Origin: Apteryx mantelli
Taxonomy: Eukaryota; Chordata; Aves; Apterygiformes; Apterygidae
Direction: 5' to 3'
NCBI RefSeq assembly: GCF_036417845.1
Contig: NC_089980.1
Coordinates: 59,084,501 to 59,148,500, forward strand
Length of the DNA stretch: 64,000 nucleotides
Positions 62,146 through 64,000 of the stretch are shown piece by piece. A program made the translations under genes and the position numbers. The stretch's first letter is position 1. Every line of letters starts with the position of its first letter. The notes under the pieces were generated by a model. The model was given only the letters and a program-made list of their open reading frames with translations. It was not told where the DNA came from and did no database searches.

Positions 62146-64000
62146 TAAGTTCAAAAAAGAATAGCTGTGTATATCCCTTAGAACATGTCCAGCACAGGAA
62201 CCTATGGTGCCCTTCCAAAAGCTGGCCGGGAGCTAGAGTTCCACTCTCTTTCCTTTTTGTCACAGACTCAAAACCCAGCATATACAGCAAAGCATCTTCC
62301 CAGCTCCAGGAAACTCACTGGACAGAGCAGGTTGGGGTACAATTCAGATCTGGCTATTTCCTTTAAATAAAGTTAGCAGCCCTAAAATTTCCTAATCTAA
62401 AAAAAAATTCCAGAATAAAAGTTTCACTCTGCACTGGGTAGACCAGGAATCTCAGAGCCTTTGCTATATTTGTCACAGTTTACCCAAACCATGTGCCTCA
62501 GAATTACCTGGGAAAGCATTAAGATCAGGCATTATCTGGCCAAACTGGAAGAACTCCAAGTCCCATCAGACATATAGTAATGGCTGCACCTAGTATTTTG
62601 TGACTGTATTTATAGAACAGGGATATGGCAACATTTAATGAAGAAAAAACACCCTCTCATTATGGCTTGACCTATTCACAAATTATAGAGTCTATATTCA
62701 CAGTGCTTGAAGGATTGCCTGATGTCGCCTGTTTAAGGGAAGATGCCTGGAGCTGAATTTCTCCCTTAGTCCTAGTTCTTTTAATTTTTTTCCCCAGCTT
62801 GCTTCCTCAGCAGGGCTGAAAGGACATAGGACACTCAGCTGAGCTGGGCTGGGCCTGTCTGGGAAGATAAATGATAGAAGCACTTGCCAAAGGCTTGCAT
62901 ACACTGCAGAATCTTGCAGAAAGCTCTGTGCATGAATGTCACTTTATGTGTCATTGCCTGGATAAGGCTTTTCCAGACCAGTGAATGTCATTCTGGCCAC
63001 CTTTGTTCAGGAAAAATGATTTTATGCTGGAATGGATGCAATGAAAGATGTTGGGAATCTATCTTATGAGGAGACTACGACAGCTAAGCTGTCTAGTCTA
63101 ACAAAATAAAGTCTGAGAGGGCATATGATTATTTTCTGTAAACACGTTGGAAACAAACACTGAGAACGGGAAGAGTGATTTAAGCAAGGGGATAATGTTG
63201 GGACAAGAACACATGGCTGTGTGAACTGGCCACATACAAATTTAGGCTGGAATTATATGATTATTTCTACCCATCATCAACGTAATGTTCTGGAACACAC
63301 CTCCAGGCAGGAACAGTGGCTCCAAAAGAAGCCTAATGAGTTTTAACATGAAGCTTGATAAATCTGTGCAAGGGATGATGGGACAAGGCTGCCAGCAACA
63401 GCGGGCAGCTGGACTCCAGGATTCAGAAGATCCCTCTGAGATCCAAGCTCCCAGGCAACTATGGCAGCAGATTTTTGTACTGTGAACGCTTGCTAAACAC
63501 TCTGTTGAGTCTAGTAAACTCCTGTGAAGTATTTGGCCTAGAAATGTGTGCTTAATTTAGGTCTTGGCTTTAAAATATTCAAAGTGCCATACATAAAAGG
63601 CGTTTTGTATAGAAAAGAAAACTGATGGAACATTAGTGCTGAGACAGCACTACCTTCAATTTTCTTCATTTGTATCACCCCACGTATTCAGAGACTTAGA
63701 TGACCCCATTATCTTAGTTTATCATTCTGACTTTATTTCGCTAGATGTTAGTAACTACCCTCATTATTTTGTGGCTTTAATACAAAACATGTTTAAAAGG
63801 AGACCTGCTGAAAATAACTTTTTCTTCCAAGGAGTCAATGTATTCATGAAATAATAATGCATTTTATAATGCCTAGAACTCCTGTAAATAAGAGATCTTA
63901 CACATCATTGAGATACTGCACTATAGTCAAAATCTGGAACCTTTCCCTGTCAAGGGAACAGAAATGCTGGAACGGAAAAGGCCAGCTAGGCCAGCTGTCC

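Larger units (their letters stand above)
53941..64000. other. Intergenic to the right edge, no recognised gene
   Basis: AT-rich and without recognisable exons. In mammals NID1 lies upstream of LYST on the same strand, so I looked for its C-terminal propeller and EGF-like exons on the minus strand and saw none. MITE-like fragments occur at 59613-59659, 60186-60240, 60588-60650 and 62071-62145. A minus-strand frame at 57764-58246 (161 codons from its ATG) has no recognisable similarity. Confidence 0.6.

Noticed and set aside
53941..64000. Expected upstream neighbour NID1
   Set aside because: Gene order in mammals predicted NID1 on the minus strand to the right. I read for its C-terminal YWTD propeller and EGF-like cysteine pattern and found none, so it is probably beyond the edge.
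1..64000. tRNA, rRNA, CRISPR arrays, intact retroviruses or prokaryotic operons
   Set aside because: No cloverleaf with A and B boxes, no regular repeat-spacer array, no long gag/pol frames or paired LTRs were seen. The sequence is ordinary vertebrate intron and intergenic DNA.

Overview
The window is vertebrate nuclear DNA, most likely from a bird; another archosaur or a turtle is possible. The reasons are the AT-rich, mostly non-coding sequence, one small spliced coding exon with proper acceptor and donor, a strong CpG-island promoter, an old CR1 LINE, and scattered short palindromic elements of a type I associate with sauropsid genomes. There are no prokaryotic features.

The one gene I can name is LYST (lysosomal trafficking regulator, the Chediak-Higashi protein), on the minus strand. 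Its first coding exon is at 2398-2596, with the CDS at 2398-2589 (64 codons, phase 0 at the end). The next intron runs off the left edge. To the right, about 20.7 kb of AT-rich 5' intron separates this exon from a roughly 1 kb CpG island at 22970-23965, which I read as the LYST promoter. On the minus strand the island carries two tandem consensus splice donors, which mark a probable non-coding exon 1. It also holds a perfect RFX X-box, a CCAAT box and several GC boxes.

From about 24 kb to the right edge I see no recognisable coding exon. This looks like the intergenic region upstream of LYST. It contains an ancient 5'-truncated CR1 on the minus strand (about 29840-30860), with its reverse transcriptase FADD motif still readable, and several decayed palindromic MITE-like fragments. 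A GC-rich patch at 42.85-44.8 kb includes an orphan CpG cluster and a strong minus-strand splice-acceptor-like tract. Two motif clusters near 46.5 and 48.6 kb look like candidate conserved enhancers.

I found no exciting new system such as a gene cluster or defence locus. The observations most worth checking are the duplicated exon-1 donor, an apparent sign change of base-composition skew at the island, the orphan CpG/acceptor patch near 44 kb, and the two enhancer-like clusters. Repeat-family assignments and gene identity come from memory and reading, not from a database search.
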